Assembly (NCBI RefSeq): GCF_029891735.1
Contig: NZ_JANQDH010000076.1
Span: 55,843 to 119,842, forward strand
Source: Chrysosporum bergii ANA360D
GTDB taxonomy: Bacteria > Cyanobacteriota > Cyanobacteriia > Cyanobacteriales > Nostocaceae
Direction: 5' to 3'
Length of the DNA: 64,000 bases
Shown here: positions 1 to 10,695 of the stretch, one piece after another
How the letters are laid out: each line of letters begins with the position of its first letter
How positions within the stretch are numbered: the first letter of the stretch is position 1
Position numbers and translations under genes: made by a program
Notes under the pieces: model-generated
What the model saw: the letters and a program-made list of their open reading frames with translations, nothing else
The model's database searches: none
What the model was told of the DNA's origin: nothing

Positions 1-828
1 GAGGTCTAGGATATCGTTGATCAGCGTTATTAAATGTTTACCGCTAGACTCAATGATTTTTAAATACTCTTGGTGGTTTTCTCTACTGGAGTCGTAGCCT
101 TGGGCTAAGATTAATTGGCTGAAACCAATGATAGAACTTAGGGGTGTGCGAATTTCGTGACTAGTGTTGGCTAGAAACTGGTTTTTCAGTTGATTACTGC
201 GTTCTAGCTGTTGCGCGTGTTGCTGCAAAGATTGTATTTTTCTGGTTTGTACTAGTGCAGTCACACACTGCTGAATGGCTCGCCTCAGCAATTGGGTCAT
301 CAGTGAAGATGGCCATGGTGTGAGTGATTTTCCGTGGGATTTTGACCCGGTCTGAGAGATGATTAGCCAACCAATCACAGACCCCACATCATCAGTTAAG
401 CTTTGGACATGATTTGGTTGTTGGCTCTCCATCTGCTGTAAATCTTGGGTGGCTATCACTGCTTGTAATTGCCATTGCAGCTTTTGACCTTTATTCTCTA
501 TGGATATAGATTGTGGGGATGGTGGAGAAGAAACATAACAAATCTGAGCCATGTTGGTTTGTGGTTGAAGCAGAGCGATCGCCACCGTAACACTATTCAA
601 AGCCATACCAAGCTCGTTGACCAAAGTTTGGAAAATTTCTGCTTCTGTAGTTTTAGACTGTGAAACGTTGCTACAAAGGGAAAGTAAGCAATCGCTCAGG
701 CGACTTTGCAACCGGTTCAAGCTGCGTTCTAGCCACAACTCGGCACGAAGTTGCTGCATTGTTGTCAAAAGTGTTGGCGTTTCATTTGCGGATGAGTTTT
801 GTTCTGGTAAGCTTGAATATTGCTGCAT
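1..828 (-). CDS. Sensor histidine kinase, N-terminal part (runs off the left edge)
   Basis: The minus-strand frame opens with ATG at 828 and stays open for 276 codons to the window edge. The first ~200 residues look like a GAF-type sensory region (for example TVAIALLQPQ near residue 80). A short coiled segment follows, then a dimerisation/phospho-acceptor box reading FLANTSHEIRTPLSSIIGFS near residues 218-237, whose His is the expected autophosphorylation site. The ATPase domain and any receiver lie outside the window. No membrane segment is visible, so a soluble kinase is likely. No Shine-Dalgarno sequence supports the start. The stimulus and partner are unknown. Confidence 0.85.
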   Translation of the reverse strand, partial: MQQYSSLPEQNSSANETPTLLTTMQQLRAELWLERSLNRLQSRLSDCLLSLCSNVSQSKTTEAEIFQTLVNELGMALNSVTVAIALLQPQTNMAQICYVSSPPSPQSISIENKGQKLQWQLQAVIATQDLQQMESQQPNHVQSLTDDVGSVIGWLIISQTGSKSHGKSLTPWPSSLMTQLLRRAIQQCVTALVQTRKIQSLQQHAQQLERSNQLKNQFLANTSHEIRTPLSSIIGFSQLILAQGYDSSRENHQEYLKIIESSGKHLITLINDILDL

Positions 829-1015
829 GGTCAACTAGACCGTTGAACAAGTTTGGCGTGGCACAAAAAAGAAAACAAGATTTTATGTATATTAACTCAC
901 AATTGCCTTTTGAGTTGTAGACGATCAATTATAGTGTCAATAGTCTATAGCAAACAAAAATTGTCTGCAATCACCCTGATCACCTTTGTGAGAAGGAAAT
1001 ATTAAGATAAAACTA

Positions 1016-1882
1016 ATGGATACACAAATTGCCCAACTCATCGTTAATGGTATTGCAGTAGGAAGCATTATTGCTTTAGCATCCGTGGGACTAACTCTGA
1101 CCTACGGTATCTTGCGGTTATCTAATTTTGCTCACGGTGATTTTCTCACTTTAGGAGCTTACTTAACTTTATTAGTCAACGCAGGTGGCATAAATATTTG
1201 GCTATCCATGATTTTGGCAGCAGCGGGAACAATAGCAGCAATGGTGCTTTCCGAAAAACTCTTGTGGTCAAAAATGCGCTCTATTCGTGCTACTTCTACT
1301 ACGCTGATTATTATCTCTATTGGACTGGCCTTGTTCTTACGTAATAGCATTATCTTTTTCTGGGGCGGCCAGAACCAAAATTACAATTTACCTGTAACCC
1401 CGGCTTTGAATATTTTTGGCATCAGAGTACCGCAAAATCAACTACTGGTCCTGGGGTTAGCTGTGTTAGCCATTTTGGCACTGCACTATCTCCTACAAAA
1501 CACCAAAATTGGTAAAGCGATGCGGGCTGTTGCTGATGATCTAGATTTAGCTAGAGTTTCTGGGATCAATGTAGAACAAGTCATCCTGTGGACTTGGATT
1601 ATTGCTGGTACATTTACCTCCTTGGGTGGCAGTATGTATGGATTGATTACAGCTGTGCGCCCAAATATGGGTTGGTTTTTGATTTTACCCTTATTCGCTT
1701 CAGTGATTTTAGGCGGTATTGGTAATCCCTACGGAGCGATCGCCGCGGCTTTCATGATTGGTATAGCCCAAGAACTCAGCACCGTCTGGATAGGTTCACA
1801 GTATAAGCAAGGTATAGCGCTGTTAATGATGATTTTGGTGCTGCTCATTCGCCCCAAAGGTTTATTTAAAGGCACGATTTGA
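1016..1882 (+). CDS. natD: Branched-chain/neutral amino-acid ABC transporter permease (LivH/NatD family)
   Basis: A 288-residue integral membrane protein with about eight hydrophobic segments and the LivH-type opening NGIAVGSIIALASVGLTLTY. Family members form one half of the inner-membrane channel of a binding-protein-dependent uptake system for neutral and branched-chain amino acids. In heterocystous cyanobacteria the NatD subunit of the N-I system is encoded apart from its partners, which fits this isolated gene. The GAAGGA at about 992-997 lies roughly 20 bases from the ATG, so it is a weak ribosome-binding site. No ATPase, binding protein or second permease gene is nearby. The NatD name rests on family resemblance and isolation; the permease call itself is firm. 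Confidence 0.88.
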   Translation: MDTQIAQLIVNGIAVGSIIALASVGLTLTYGILRLSNFAHGDFLTLGAYLTLLVNAGGINIWLSMILAAAGTIAAMVLSEKLLWSKMRSIRATSTTLIIISIGLALFLRNSIIFFWGGQNQNYNLPVTPALNIFGIRVPQNQLLVLGLAVLAILALHYLLQNTKIGKAMRAVADDLDLARVSGINVEQVILWTWIIAGTFTSLGGSMYGLITAVRPNMGWFLILPLFASVILGGIGNPYGAIAAAFMIGIAQELSTVWIGSQYKQGIALLMMILVLLIRPKGLFKGTI

Positions 1883-1903
1883 ACAGCACCACTCCACTTT
1901 TAA

Positions 1904-2038
1904 TTATTCAATGATGTGGAAGTAATAAGCTGCGACCAAAAAGTTAACAGCTAATAACAGCAATGCCCAAGCAGTACGAAAAGTGTACGGGGGTTTAGCT
2001 CCTGTAGCTGGAACTGGGGAATTTTGAACTCTAGCCAT
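1904..2038 (-). CDS. psaX: Photosystem I subunit PsaX
   Basis: A 44-residue ORF with a short polar N-terminus, then PYTFRTAWALLLLAVNFLVA, a single transmembrane helix, ending YYFHIIE. This closely matches the pattern I recall for PsaX of thermophilic and some filamentous cyanobacteria (YAFRTFWAVLLLAINFLVAAYYF). PsaX is a small peripheral subunit of the photosystem I complex in the thylakoid membrane that helps hold antenna chlorophyll. A GGAGAAAC-type ribosome-binding site lies just upstream of the ATG at 2038. The gene stands alone, convergent with the amino-acid permease and downstream of lipA on the same strand. Confidence 0.9.
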   Translation of the reverse strand: MARVQNSPVPATGAKPPYTFRTAWALLLLAVNFLVAAYYFHIIE

Positions 2039-2170
2039 GAGTGTTTCTCCTTCTTTCTCGACTTTTTAAGCAATACCAAACAGGTGTACCAAAAACCCAA
2101 ATTCTTTAAAAATATTTGTGTCTTCAGGACTGGGGACTGGAAAGTGTTGCTGGGCTTTCACCCCATTTTC

Positions 2171-3076
2171 TCATTCTTCCTCACCTGCATGGTAGGAACT
2201 ACGCACCAAAGGTCCAGAACGGACGTGGTTGAATCCCATTTCCCATGCTACGCGGGAGAGTGCATTAAATTCTTCTGGTGTCCAGTATTTTTTCACCGGC
2301 AAATGTTCTAAGGAAGGACGCATATACTGGCCGATCGTCAGGCGATCGCATCCCACCCCCCTTAAATCCGCCATAGCTTCTATCACTTCCTCCCTTGTTT
2401 CCCCGTGTCCTAGCATTAAGCCAGATTTGGTAGGAATAGCCGCATCAATTTCTTTTACCATAGCCAGCACTTTTAGGGAGCGATCGTACTTTGCCCCCCG
2501 TCTGACCGGGCCAGTTAACCGGCGCACCGTCTCTATATTGTGATTAAAACAAGCCGGCTTGGCTTTGATAATTGTAGCTATCCTTTGTCGTTGACCTGAT
2601 TCCCCAGCACCGACACCACCCCAAAAATCTGGTGTCAGCACTTCAATTTGACTGTCTGGATTTAAGCGGCGAATAGTATCCATAGTTTCAACAAAATGTC
2701 CCGCTCCCTGGTCTGGTAAGTCATCACGGGCGACAGAAGTTAGCACTACATAACGCAGTCCTAAAAGCTGCACAGCCTCTGCTACTTTTCGCGGCTCTTC
2801 TGAGTCAATTGGCATTGGTGCATGACCTTTATCTACTTGACAAAAAGCACAAGAGCGTGTACACACTGGACCTAATAGTAAAAAAGTTGCGGTTTTTTGT
2901 GCATAACACTCCCCTCGGTTGGGGCATCGTCCTTCTTCACAAATTGTGTGAATTTGACGTTGCTTAATAATGCGTTGTACAGTAGAAAGCTCACTAGCTT
3001 TGCCAATGGAACGACGTAACCAGCTAGGCATGGCCGTAATTTCCGACTTGATTGGGGCTGGTTGTGGCGAAGTCAT
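2171..3076 (-). CDS. lipA: Lipoyl synthase
   Basis: A radical-SAM enzyme that inserts two sulfurs into octanoyl groups on the lipoyl domains of pyruvate dehydrogenase-type complexes and the glycine cleavage H protein. Both iron-sulfur signatures are visible: the auxiliary cluster [12 protein letters not shown] and the radical-SAM motif CTRSCAFC. The conserved C-terminal RSSYHAGE, whose serine binds the auxiliary cluster in LipA, is also present. The frame is open to a GTG at 3121, but that adds a poor N-terminus. I prefer the ATG at 3076 ([12 protein letters not shown]); an ATG at 3082 is equally possible. Length is about 300 residues, normal for the family. The gene lies upstream of psaX on the same strand. 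Confidence 0.93.
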   Translation of the reverse strand: MTSPQPAPIKSEITAMPSWLRRSIGKASELSTVQRIIKQRQIHTICEEGRCPNRGECYAQKTATFLLLGPVCTRSCAFCQVDKGHAPMPIDSEEPRKVAEAVQLLGLRYVVLTSVARDDLPDQGAGHFVETMDTIRRLNPDSQIEVLTPDFWGGVGAGESGQRQRIATIIKAKPACFNHNIETVRRLTGPVRRGAKYDRSLKVLAMVKEIDAAIPTKSGLMLGHGETREEVIEAMADLRGVGCDRLTIGQYMRPSLEHLPVKKYWTPEEFNALSRVAWEMGFNHVRSGPLVRSSYHAGEEE

Positions 3077-3325
3077 AGACATCCAAGCAATATCCAAAAG
3101 TACTTTGGGATGAATTTCCACTTGCAGTGAAGCAAGGTTTAATCCCTAAGTATCACCATGACATAAATTTGAATAAATATAAGCACTAGTTTTGTAAACT
3201 ACTGCCATTTTTGGCATTTATAGCAAAATATACTATCCCCAAACTAACAATAAACTTGTATATAGTGATAACATTATCAAAAAAGTCGCTATTTACACTG
3301 AAAATTTCTGTTAGAGCAATCAGTC

Positions 3326-3931
3326 GTGGCAAGCAACAAAATTCTAGTTATCGATGACACTACCGTTGTCAGGCTAAAAGTACGACAAATGTTGCCTCCC
3401 GGCAACTTCGAGGTATTAGAAGCAAAAGACGGTCTGGAAGGATTAAATTTCATCCGCCAGGAAAAACTAAGTTTGATCATGTTGGATTTTCTGCTACCCA
3501 AAATGAGTGGCTGGGAAGTTTTTCAGCAACTTCAAGCACAGCCTGAGTTGAGGAAGATTCCCTTGGTGATCATGTCCGGTCGTAAGGAAGAGGTGACGGA
3601 AAAACTAACAGAACCTTTTGAATATTTTGAATTTTTGAACAAGCCTTTTGACCAAAAGCAGCTAATAACTGCGATTAAAACAGCCATGGCTAAGGCTAAA
3701 AAGCCCCGTCCGGAAACAATTCCATCTGCTGTGGCTCCTAAAACTAAGAGTACTCCGGTAGTGGCTACTAATACCCCTAATAAAACCGTAGTGGCTTCTG
3801 CTCATCAGTCAGGTAACTCAGCAGACATAAATGTCCTGAATGAAAAAATTACCAAAATGCAAGCAGAAATTGAGGGCTTAAAGAAACAGTTAGCTCAAGT
3901 AGTGACTTTTATTAAACAAAGAGTCAAGTAG
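3326..3931 (+). CDS. Single-domain response regulator with C-terminal coiled coil
   Basis: A 201-residue protein starting at GTG; a later ATG would destroy the receiver fold. Residues 5-125 form a CheY-type receiver with the acidic pair D10-D11, phospho-acceptor D54 in MLDFLLPKMSG, a conserved Ser in VIMSGR and Lys in FLNKPF. A linker rich in Pro, Ala, Thr and Lys (about 128-165) leads to a heptad-like helix (about 168-201) that could mediate dimerisation or docking. There is no DNA-binding or enzymatic output domain, so it probably works through protein contacts. The downstream kinase at 4069 is a plausible but unproven partner. Confidence 0.88.
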   Translation: MASNKILVIDDTTVVRLKVRQMLPPGNFEVLEAKDGLEGLNFIRQEKLSLIMLDFLLPKMSGWEVFQQLQAQPELRKIPLVIMSGRKEEVTEKLTEPFEYFEFLNKPFDQKQLITAIKTAMAKAKKPRPETIPSAVAPKTKSTPVVATNTPNKTVVASAHQSGNSADINVLNEKITKMQAEIEGLKKQLAQVVTFIKQRVK

Positions 3932-3969
3932 TAACACTTATAGCCATCGTGGTCTTTAACAACGAAATG

Positions 3970-4024
3970 CCCTTGAATCGAAACTAATCATAGGTTAGTC
4001 GGCTCAAGGGTGATTGGGTTTTTG
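3970..4024 (+). terminator. Rho-independent terminator after the response regulator
   Basis: The outer stem CCCTTGA (3970-3976) pairs with TCAAGGG (4004-4010), and an inner ACTAA/TTAGT pair extends it. A T-rich tract follows. It separates the response regulator from the next kinase gene, so the two are probably separate transcripts. Confidence 0.65.
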
Positions 4025-4068
4025 TCAAATACCAATATTAGAAAATTTATTAAACCTCAGCCATAAAA

Positions 4069-5367
4069 ATGTCTAATATCCCAAAAACAGATTTAATCTT
4101 AATCGTAGATGATACAAATACAAATCTAGAAATTGTCTCCCAGACACTGATTCATTCAGGCTTTGAAGTTGCCACCGCCATTGATGGAGAAATAGCGCTC
4201 AAACAGGTTAAAAATAGACTACCTGACTTGATTTTATTAGATATAATGATGCCTAAAATAGACGGTATTGAAACCTGTAAAAAGTTGAAAGAAAATTTAC
4301 AAACCCGTGATATACCTATAATTTTTATGACAGCTATTTCCGATATATACACTAAAGTTCAATGTTTTAGTTTAGGAGCAGTAGACTATATCACGAAACC
4401 TTTTGATCAGGCAGAAATATTAGCTAGAGTTAACACTCATCTACAATTACGGCATCTTACCAAAACCTTAGAACAAAAAGTAGCACAAAGAACAGCAGCA
4501 CTTTCCCAAGCCCTCAAAGACCTACAAAAATCTCAATTACAACTGGTACAGCAAGAAAAAATGTCTGCTCTGGGTCAATTAGTAGCAGGGATTGCCCACG
4601 AAATTAATAATCCAGTGGGCTGCATTTACGGTAATCTGGGTCATACTTCCGCTTATTTCCAAGATATAATCAGGCTGATTAACCTATATCAGCAGTACTA
4701 TCCTCAACCAGTGACAGAAATTGAAGAGGAAATTGCAGCCATAAACTTAGATTACCTGTGTACTGATTTACCAAAGCTGATTTCCTCCATGAAAGAGAGT
4801 GTTCAACGCATTCGCAATATTAGTAATAGTTTACGCACCTTTTCTCGCCAAGATAGCGATGGCAAAGTTTCTTGTAACATTCATGATGGTATTGATAGTA
4901 CAATCATGATTCTCCAACACCGCTTAAAAGGATCTAATGATCGTCCCGGTATTGAAATAATTAGAGATTACGGTAATTTACCGGAAGTAAAATGTTTTAG
5001 CGGGCAGATGAATCAAGTTTTTATGAACTTATTAGCTAATGCAATTGATGCCTTAGAGGAGTCTAATATAGGGCGGAGTTATGAAGAAATTGCTGCTAAT
5101 CCCAATCAAATAACAATTAAGACTCGGCTAAGTGAAGATTTAAATCATGTCTTGATAGGGATTAAAGACAATGGTGTGGGAATGTCGGCTGATGTCCAAG
5201 AGAAAATATTTGAATATTTATTCACCACTAAACCTGTAGGTAAGGGGACTGGTTTAGGATTATCAATTGCTCATCAAATCATTGTCGAAAAACATGGGGG
5301 AACTTTAGAAGTCAATTCATTACCTGGTCAAGGTTCTGAGTTGCTCATTACTATTCCCATTGATTAG
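4069..5367 (+). CDS. Hybrid histidine kinase: N-terminal receiver fused to a kinase core
   Basis: 432 residues. A receiver domain occupies residues 9-125 (D58 in LILLDIMMPKIDG, K110 in YITKPF). A coiled coil (about 130-165) and an H-box at 170-185 (GQLVAGIAHEINNPVG, phospho-accepting H177) follow. The ATPase domain shows an N-box (FMNLLANAIDAL), G1 (DNGVGM) and G2 (GTGLGLSIAHQ). No transmembrane segment is seen, so it is cytoplasmic. The receiver-before-kinase order is common in cyanobacterial phosphorelays, where an upstream kinase tunes the attached core. The preceding response regulator is the nearest candidate partner. The signal sensed cannot be inferred. Confidence 0.92.
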   Translation: MSNIPKTDLILIVDDTNTNLEIVSQTLIHSGFEVATAIDGEIALKQVKNRLPDLILLDIMMPKIDGIETCKKLKENLQTRDIPIIFMTAISDIYTKVQCFSLGAVDYITKPFDQAEILARVNTHLQLRHLTKTLEQKVAQRTAALSQALKDLQKSQLQLVQQEKMSALGQLVAGIAHEINNPVGCIYGNLGHTSAYFQDIIRLINLYQQYYPQPVTEIEEEIAAINLDYLCTDLPKLISSMKESVQRIRNISNSLRTFSRQDSDGKVSCNIHDGIDSTIMILQHRLKGSNDRPGIEIIRDYGNLPEVKCFSGQMNQVFMNLLANAIDALEESNIGRSYEEIAANPNQITIKTRLSEDLNHVLIGIKDNGVGMSADVQEKIFEYLFTTKPVGKGTGLGLSIAHQIIVEKHGGTLEVNSLPGQGSELLITIPID

Positions 5368-5386
5368 ACGTAATTAGGGCATCAGC

Positions 5387-5410
5387 AGGGGCGCATTGCG
5401 ACACGCCCCT
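5387..5410. terminator. GC-rich hairpin between convergent genes
   Basis: AGGGGCG (5387-5393) pairs with CGCCCCT (5404-5410), with a 10-base loop. It lies between the 3' ends of the hybrid kinase and ndhB and may terminate either. The same AGGGGCG/CGCCCCT arms recur widely as a dispersed repeat in filamentous cyanobacteria, so it may be a repeat that doubles as a terminator. Confidence 0.45.
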
Positions 5411-5443
5411 ACAAGATCAGCAATGAATTAACAAAACTACAAT

Positions 5444-7003
5444 CTACAATTCTTCTGGTTGCTGTGTAGAAACTGCACTTATTTGAGTTGTCCGAACTGT
5501 TGCTTGTAGCATTGGGGTATGAGAGATGGAATTATTAGCCAGTGTAAATAGGGGATTGGACAAAATCCCAGCGATGGAAGTGGCAATTAAAGTTACTATT
5601 AATCCCACTTGCAAAGGTCTAAATCCAGGCAAATCCCACCGTACCTCTGGATAATTCCGCACCACATCAGACATTTCCTGGGGTTCTTTGACTACCATCA
5701 TTTTAACTACGCGAATGTAGTAGTAGATGGAAACTACACTGGTAACTAAGCCCAGCAAAACTAACCAGTAAAGTCCAGCTTGCCAACCAGCCCAGAACAA
5801 GTAAATCTTCCCAAAAAACCCAGCTAATGGGGGAATACCACCCAAAGAAAGCAGAGACACACTCAAGCCTAATGTTAGGAGTGGGTCTTTTTGATATAAA
5901 CCAGAGTATTCAGCAATTTGGTCAGTTCCTGTGCGTAAAGAGAACAAAATAATGCAGGTAAACCCACACAGGTTCATAAATAGGTAGACCAAGAGGTAAA
6001 ATACCATACTGGCATATCCCGCCTCAGTGCCCGCAATCATGCCAATCATCACGAATCCAGCTTGACCAATGGATGAATAAGCTAACATCCGTTTCATGCT
6101 GGTTTGTGCCAAGGCGACTACATTACCCAACACCATACTGAGAACGGCAAGGGCAGTAAAAACAAATCTCCATTCGTCAGCAACGAAGGGGAAAACTGTT
6201 GTTAGTAAGCGAATGGCTAAAGCAAACCCAGCTGCTTTAGACCCCACGGATAAAAAAGCAATTACCGGGGTGGGAGCGCCCTCATAAACGTCTGGTGTCC
6301 ACTGGTGAAATGGTACGGCAGAAATTTTAAAGCCGATACCTGCAATCACGAAAATTAGAGCAATTACCAAACCTAAAGATTGACCAACATCAGCTGCGGT
6401 AATACCCTTAGCGATGGCAGTTAACTCCGTCTGTCCACCTGAGAGACCATACAGCAGGGAAACGCCATATAAAAATATGGCAGTACTGGAAGCTCCAATC
6501 AACAGGTATTTCAGCGCAGCTTCGTTAGATCGGGGGTCACGCTTAGTATAACCTGTGAGTAAGTAAGAGGAAATACTGAGAGTTTCTAGTGATATAAAAA
6601 TCATTACTAACTCACTAGCACCGGATACAAACATTCCTCCTAGAGTTGCGGTTAGCAAAATAGCAATAAATTCTGCTAAAGCAGTACCACTCTGCTCAAT
6701 GTAGCGAATTGACATCAAGATAGTTACAGCAGCAGACAAGGCCACAATACCGCGAAAGACAATACTGAGGTCATCACCAACAAAGCTACCACTAAAGGAG
6801 ATGGGATTAGTCGCGTCCCATTGAAGATAGAGGGCGACAACCGCAGTCAATAAACCGGCGCTGGCCAGATATCCAATCCAGCGTGAAGATGTACGTCCCA
6901 AAATCAAATCAACAATCAAAACCCCTAAGAGGGTAACAATTACAATCCCCTCTGGCAAAATCGTTCCCGCATTCAACTGGGATGTAAGATTAGCAAAATC
7001 CAT
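5444..7003 (-). CDS. ndhB: NAD(P)H-quinone oxidoreductase subunit 2 (NdhB)
   Basis: A 519-residue proton-pumping membrane subunit of thylakoid NDH-1, which serves respiration, cyclic electron flow around photosystem I and CO2 uptake. It is almost entirely hydrophobic, with about 14 predicted helices. Antiporter-family signatures include [20 protein letters not shown] and [15 protein letters not shown], with the lysines expected in the proton channel. The length fits cyanobacterial NdhB. ATG at 7003. Because it is the single NdhB shared by all NDH-1 forms in cyanobacteria, it is normally a single-copy gene outside the ndh operons, as seen here. Confidence 0.97.
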   Translation of the reverse strand: MDFANLTSQLNAGTILPEGIVIVTLLGVLIVDLILGRTSSRWIGYLASAGLLTAVVALYLQWDATNPISFSGSFVGDDLSIVFRGIVALSAAVTILMSIRYIEQSGTALAEFIAILLTATLGGMFVSGASELVMIFISLETLSISSYLLTGYTKRDPRSNEAALKYLLIGASSTAIFLYGVSLLYGLSGGQTELTAIAKGITAADVGQSLGLVIALIFVIAGIGFKISAVPFHQWTPDVYEGAPTPVIAFLSVGSKAAGFALAIRLLTTVFPFVADEWRFVFTALAVLSMVLGNVVALAQTSMKRMLAYSSIGQAGFVMIGMIAGTEAGYASMVFYLLVYLFMNLCGFTCIILFSLRTGTDQIAEYSGLYQKDPLLTLGLSVSLLSLGGIPPLAGFFGKIYLFWAGWQAGLYWLVLLGLVTSVVSIYYYIRVVKMMVVKEPQEMSDVVRNYPEVRWDLPGFRPLQVGLIVTLIATSIAGILSNPLFTLANNSISHTPMLQATVRTTQISAVSTQQPEEL

Positions 7004-7217
7004 GAGATATATAGGTTTTGACGATTAGACATTACGGCTAGCTGAGTTTATTCTATCTATTGTTATTCACCAAAGTGGCATTTACTTGTTCAGGATTGGT
7101 AATTGGCGACTAGGCTGATGACCAATCAGCAAAATGTAAGCAGTTTAGTGAATGACCAAACTGCTGATTTTGATATATTTGATATGTTTATTATCTGGAC
7201 TGGAATAAACTCAAGGC

Positions 7218-7505
7218 TCAATAGCGCTGTGAGTACCCGCCACCAGATCGGCCACCTTTATTCTCCTTTGGTCTAGCTTTATTAACTTTCAGGGAACGCC
7301 CCATCCATTCGGCACCGTCTAGAGCCTCAATGGCTGCTTGTTCTGAGGTTTCTGATTCCATTTCTACGAAACCAAAACCCCGTAGCTTTCCTGTGTCCTT
7401 ATCTGTTGGCAATTGAACTCGCTTGACACTACCGTAATCCGAAAATACTGCTTTGAGATCATCTTCTGTGACCTGGTAGGATAGGTTACCTACGTAAATT
7501 GACAT
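7218..7505 (-). CDS. RNA-recognition-motif (RRM) protein, cyanobacterial Rbp family
   Basis: A 95-residue protein made of one RRM (residues 2-80) with RNP2 IYVGNL and RNP1 RGFGFVEM, followed by a short Lys-, Gly- and Arg-rich tail ending GGRSGGGYSQRY. Cyanobacterial Rbp proteins of this shape bind single-stranded RNA, and many are induced by cold; the glycine tail is typical of the cold-regulated members. The leader (see 7510-7550) can pair with the ribosome-binding site, which would fit temperature control, but this is inference. Confidence 0.95.
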   Translation of the reverse strand: MSIYVGNLSYQVTEDDLKAVFSDYGSVKRVQLPTDKDTGKLRGFGFVEMESETSEQAAIEALDGAEWMGRSLKVNKARPKENKGGRSGGGYSQRY

Positions 7506-7509
7506 GAAA

Positions 7510-7550
7510 CTCTCCAGAACCCATTGATGCAGAGATGTTTATCCGGAGAG
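7510..7550 (-). promoter_or_regulatory. Leader stem that could mask the ribosome-binding site of the RRM gene
   Basis: On the mRNA strand the ribosome-binding site GGAGAG (complement of 7510-7515) sits just before the ATG. It is exactly complementary to CTCTCC (complement of 7545-7550), about 29 bases upstream. Pairing would hide the site. Six clear base pairs are seen, so stability is modest. Confidence 0.35.
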
Positions 7551-8060
7551 CCGCTTGTAATTATGACTAAAAACAAGAGCCTTACCGCCGAATTTAACTA
7601 CTCTGGAGATATTTTAACATATCTTTGATCTAGAAACAGATGGAATTGGATCATAAAACCAGAAATCATCTAGTTTTACATCTCCCATCTCGCCTTAACT
7701 GAACTTGAATAGCAAATGGAAAAATTACATTAGCTATTAGACAGGGAATTTACTCCCTGGCTCAATGATATAAGGACGCGAAGGAGGAGCCGAAATACAG
7801 ATATCAACCTACTGTATTCGCCAATTGTACCTTAGATAAGTTAAAGATGGAAATAACTCGCCCTTAACTCTCACAGCGTTACTTCTTCTGTCCTCAAAAA
7901 CAGCACAGCACTGGAAGTTAAGAGAATTTTAACCATTTTAGGGAGTTTGTGTCAGGATAAAATCACAAGCTATCAGCGTGACGTTATATCTTGACAATAC
8001 AGCGAAATTAACTCAACTCAACTTTTTAGCTTCCAAGCTACTCTTTTTCTAGAAATTTCC
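7551..8060. other. Divergent spacer between the RRM gene and topA
   Basis: No coding frame is convincing in these 510 bases. It must hold the promoters for the RRM gene (leftward) and topA (rightward). A hairpin CAGGGA/TCCCTG lies at 7742-7759. A TTGACA at about 7992-7997 could be a topA -35 box, but no good -10 box is spaced 17 bases from it. Confidence 0.4.
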
Positions 8061-10649
8061 ATGTCAACTCTCGTCATCGTCGAATCTCCGACAAAAGCTC
8101 GTACCATTCGCGAATACCTGCCAAAAGACTATCGGGTAGAAGCGTCTATGGGTCATGTCCGTGACCTACCCCAATCCTCTAGTGAAATTCCCGCCTCTGT
8201 GAAAGGGGAACGGTGGGCGCAGCTGGGGGTAAATGTAGATGCAGACTTTGAACCGGTGTATGTTGTCCCCAAAGACAAAAAGAAAGTTGTTACCCAACTC
8301 AAAGATGCCCTCAAAGAAGCAGATGAGTTGATTCTGGCAACTGACGAAGACCGGGAAGGTGAAAGTATTAGTTGGCACTTGCACCAGTTGCTGAAGCCAA
8401 AAGTTCCCACTAAGCGGATGGTATTTCACGAAATTACCCAAGAGGCTATCAAAAAAGCTTTAAAAAATTGCCGTAACATTGATGAGCAGTTAGTCCGCGC
8501 TCAAGAAACACGGCGAATTTTAGATCGATTAGTTGGCTATACATTGTCACCCCTGCTGTGGAAAAAAATCGCCTGGGGATTATCTGCTGGGCGAGTGCAA
8601 TCTGTCGCAGTGCGACTTTTGGTCCAAAAGGAACGCCAGCGCCGCGCCTTCCATCAAGGCAGTTACTGGGACTTAAAAGCCAGCCTGGTGCAGGAAAAAA
8701 CTCCTTTTACAGCCCAATTGACCACAGTGGGAGGAAGCAAAGTAGCCACTGGCAGCGATTTTGATCCAGCCACCGGGCAAATTACCGCTCGTCGCAACGT
8801 TTTGTTGCTTAACGAAGAGCAAGCTTTAGCCCTCCAGGAACGCTTAACCGGGAAAACTTGGAATGTCAATAGTATTGATGAACGCTCAGTAACCCGTAAA
8901 CCCGCACCACCATTTACTACTTCCACACTACAACAAGAATCTAACCGTAAACTGCGTCTCTCAGCCAGAGACACCATGCGGATTGCCCAGAATTTGTATG
9001 AGCAAGGGTATATTACCTATATGCGAACAGATTCAGTGCATTTATCTGATCAAGCCGTCACAGCTGCTCGTAGCTGTGTAGAACACCTGTATGGTAAAAA
9101 CTACCTCAGCCCCCAACCTCGGCAATACACCACCAAATCAAAAGGCGCACAAGAAGCCCACGAAGCCATTCGCCCTGCGGGTAGCACCTTCCGTACTCCC
9201 CAAGAAACTGGTTTAAGCGGTCGGGAGCTTGCTGTTTATGATTTGATTTGGAAACGGACGGTTGCTAGTCAAATGGCTGACTGTCGTCAAACCCAAATTA
9301 CCGTTCAGTTGCAGGTTGAAGATGCGGGCTTTCGTGCTTCTGGTAAGCGCATTGATTTTCCAGGATTCTTGCGGGCTTATGTTGAGGGATCAGACGATCC
9401 AGATGCTGCTTTAGAAGATCAGGAAGTAATTTTACCCAGTTTGAAAGTTGGGGATCATCCCAATTGTACTGACTTAGAAGCTGTGGGTCATGAAACCCAG
9501 CCACCAGCCAGATACACTGAAGCTACTTTAGTGAAAACCTTAGAAAGTGAAGGTATTGGTCGCCCTAGTACCTACGCTAGTATTATCGGCACAATCATTG
9601 ACAAGGGTTATGCTCAATTGGTGAGTAATGCCTTGATTCCTACTTTCACCGCTTTCGCGGTCACCAACCTGTTAGAAAATCATTTCCCGGACATCGTAGA
9701 CCCCAGTTTCACTTCCAAGATGGAACAAACCTTAGATGATATTGCCGCAGGAACAGCTAATTGGTTACCTTATTTGCGGGAATTTTATCTGGGAAACAGT
9801 GGTTTAGAAACCTTAGTTAAAGAACAAGAAGGTGAAATTGATGCCAGTCAAGCTAAAACAGTATTACTGGAAAATTTAGAGGCCAAAGTCCGCATTGGCA
9901 AGTATGGCCCGTACATTGAAGTGGATAATGATGGCACTGTGGTTACTGCCTCCATTCCTAAAGACCTTACACCATCTGACCTAGACCCGAAACAGGTAGA
10001 AGTCCTGCTGCGGCAAAAAACAGTGGGACCAGACCAGGTAGGTCGCCATCCTGAAACTGGTGAACCAATTTATCTCAAAATTGGTACTTACGGACCCTAC
10101 TTGCAGTTAGGTGACAAAACTGAAGAAAACCCCAAACCCAAACAAACCTCTCTACCCAAAGGTGTTACCCCAGAAAATGTCACCTTAGACATGGCTGTGG
10201 GTCTTTTGTCTTTACCCCGCACATTGGGAGCGCATCCGGTGACAGGTAAGAAAATTCAAGCCAGTTTGGGGCGTTTTGGTCCTTACGTGGTTCATGACCA
10301 AGGTAAAGAAGGAAAAGACTATCGCTCTCTCAAGGCTGGTGATAATGTACTCACGGTTTCTTTAGAACGAGCATTAGAGTTGTTATCAGAACCGAAAAAA
10401 GGACGCGGATCCAGGAGTAGCAATTCCAAGTCGGCGTTGCGGGAATTGGGTATGCACCCGGAAGCAGGTACGCCGGTGAACATTTATGATGGACCCCATG
10501 GACCGTATATTAAGCACGGCAAAATTAATGTCAGCATCCCAGAAGGTCAAGCGGTGGAAGATGTCACCCTATCCACGGCGCTAGAATTGTTAGCAAGTAA
10601 AGCATCTGCCAAAAAGTCTTCTCGCCAGACCAGGGCGAAAAAAAAATGA
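8061..10649 (+). CDS. topA: DNA topoisomerase I
   Basis: An 862-residue type IA topoisomerase that relaxes negative supercoils. The N-terminal TOPRIM fold starts [10 protein letters not shown], with the acidic DEDREGE motif near residue 97. The catalytic Tyr is at about residue 320 in [10 protein letters not shown]. The C-terminal third has no zinc fingers; instead it carries several topoisomerase C-terminal repeats of the GKYGPYIE / GTYGPYLQ / GRFGPYVV / GPHGPYIK type, the usual cyanobacterial arrangement. The tail is very basic ([13 protein letters not shown]). ATG at 8061. The gene appears monocistronic. Confidence 0.97.
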   Translation: MSTLVIVESPTKARTIREYLPKDYRVEASMGHVRDLPQSSSEIPASVKGERWAQLGVNVDADFEPVYVVPKDKKKVVTQLKDALKEADELILATDEDREGESISWHLHQLLKPKVPTKRMVFHEITQEAIKKALKNCRNIDEQLVRAQETRRILDRLVGYTLSPLLWKKIAWGLSAGRVQSVAVRLLVQKERQRRAFHQGSYWDLKASLVQEKTPFTAQLTTVGGSKVATGSDFDPATGQITARRNVLLLNEEQALALQERLTGKTWNVNSIDERSVTRKPAPPFTTSTLQQESNRKLRLSARDTMRIAQNLYEQGYITYMRTDSVHLSDQAVTAARSCVEHLYGKNYLSPQPRQYTTKSKGAQEAHEAIRPAGSTFRTPQETGLSGRELAVYDLIWKRTVASQMADCRQTQITVQLQVEDAGFRASGKRIDFPGFLRAYVEGSDDPDAALEDQEVILPSLKVGDHPNCTDLEAVGHETQPPARYTEATLVKTLESEGIGRPSTYASIIGTIIDKGYAQLVSNALIPTFTAFAVTNLLENHFPDIVDPSFTSKMEQTLDDIAAGTANWLPYLREFYLGNSGLETLVKEQEGEIDASQAKTVLLENLEAKVRIGKYGPYIEVDNDGTVVTASIPKDLTPSDLDPKQVEVLLRQKTVGPDQVGRHPETGEPIYLKIGTYGPYLQLGDKTEENPKPKQTSLPKGVTPENVTLDMAVGLLSLPRTLGAHPVTGKKIQASLGRFGPYVVHDQGKEGKDYRSLKAGDNVLTVSLERALELLSEPKKGRGSRSSNSKSALRELGMHPEAGTPVNIYDGPHGPYIKHGKINVSIPEGQAVEDVTLSTALELLASKASAKKSSRQTRAKKK

Positions 10650-10695
10650 CCCTACAAGGTTAGTTAAAGTTAAGAATCAAAATTCCTTGACATCT

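Noticed and set aside
2024..2311. A 95-codon plus-strand frame over psaX and lipA
   Set aside because: It is antisense to two recognisable genes and composed of Phe/His/Cys-rich noise.
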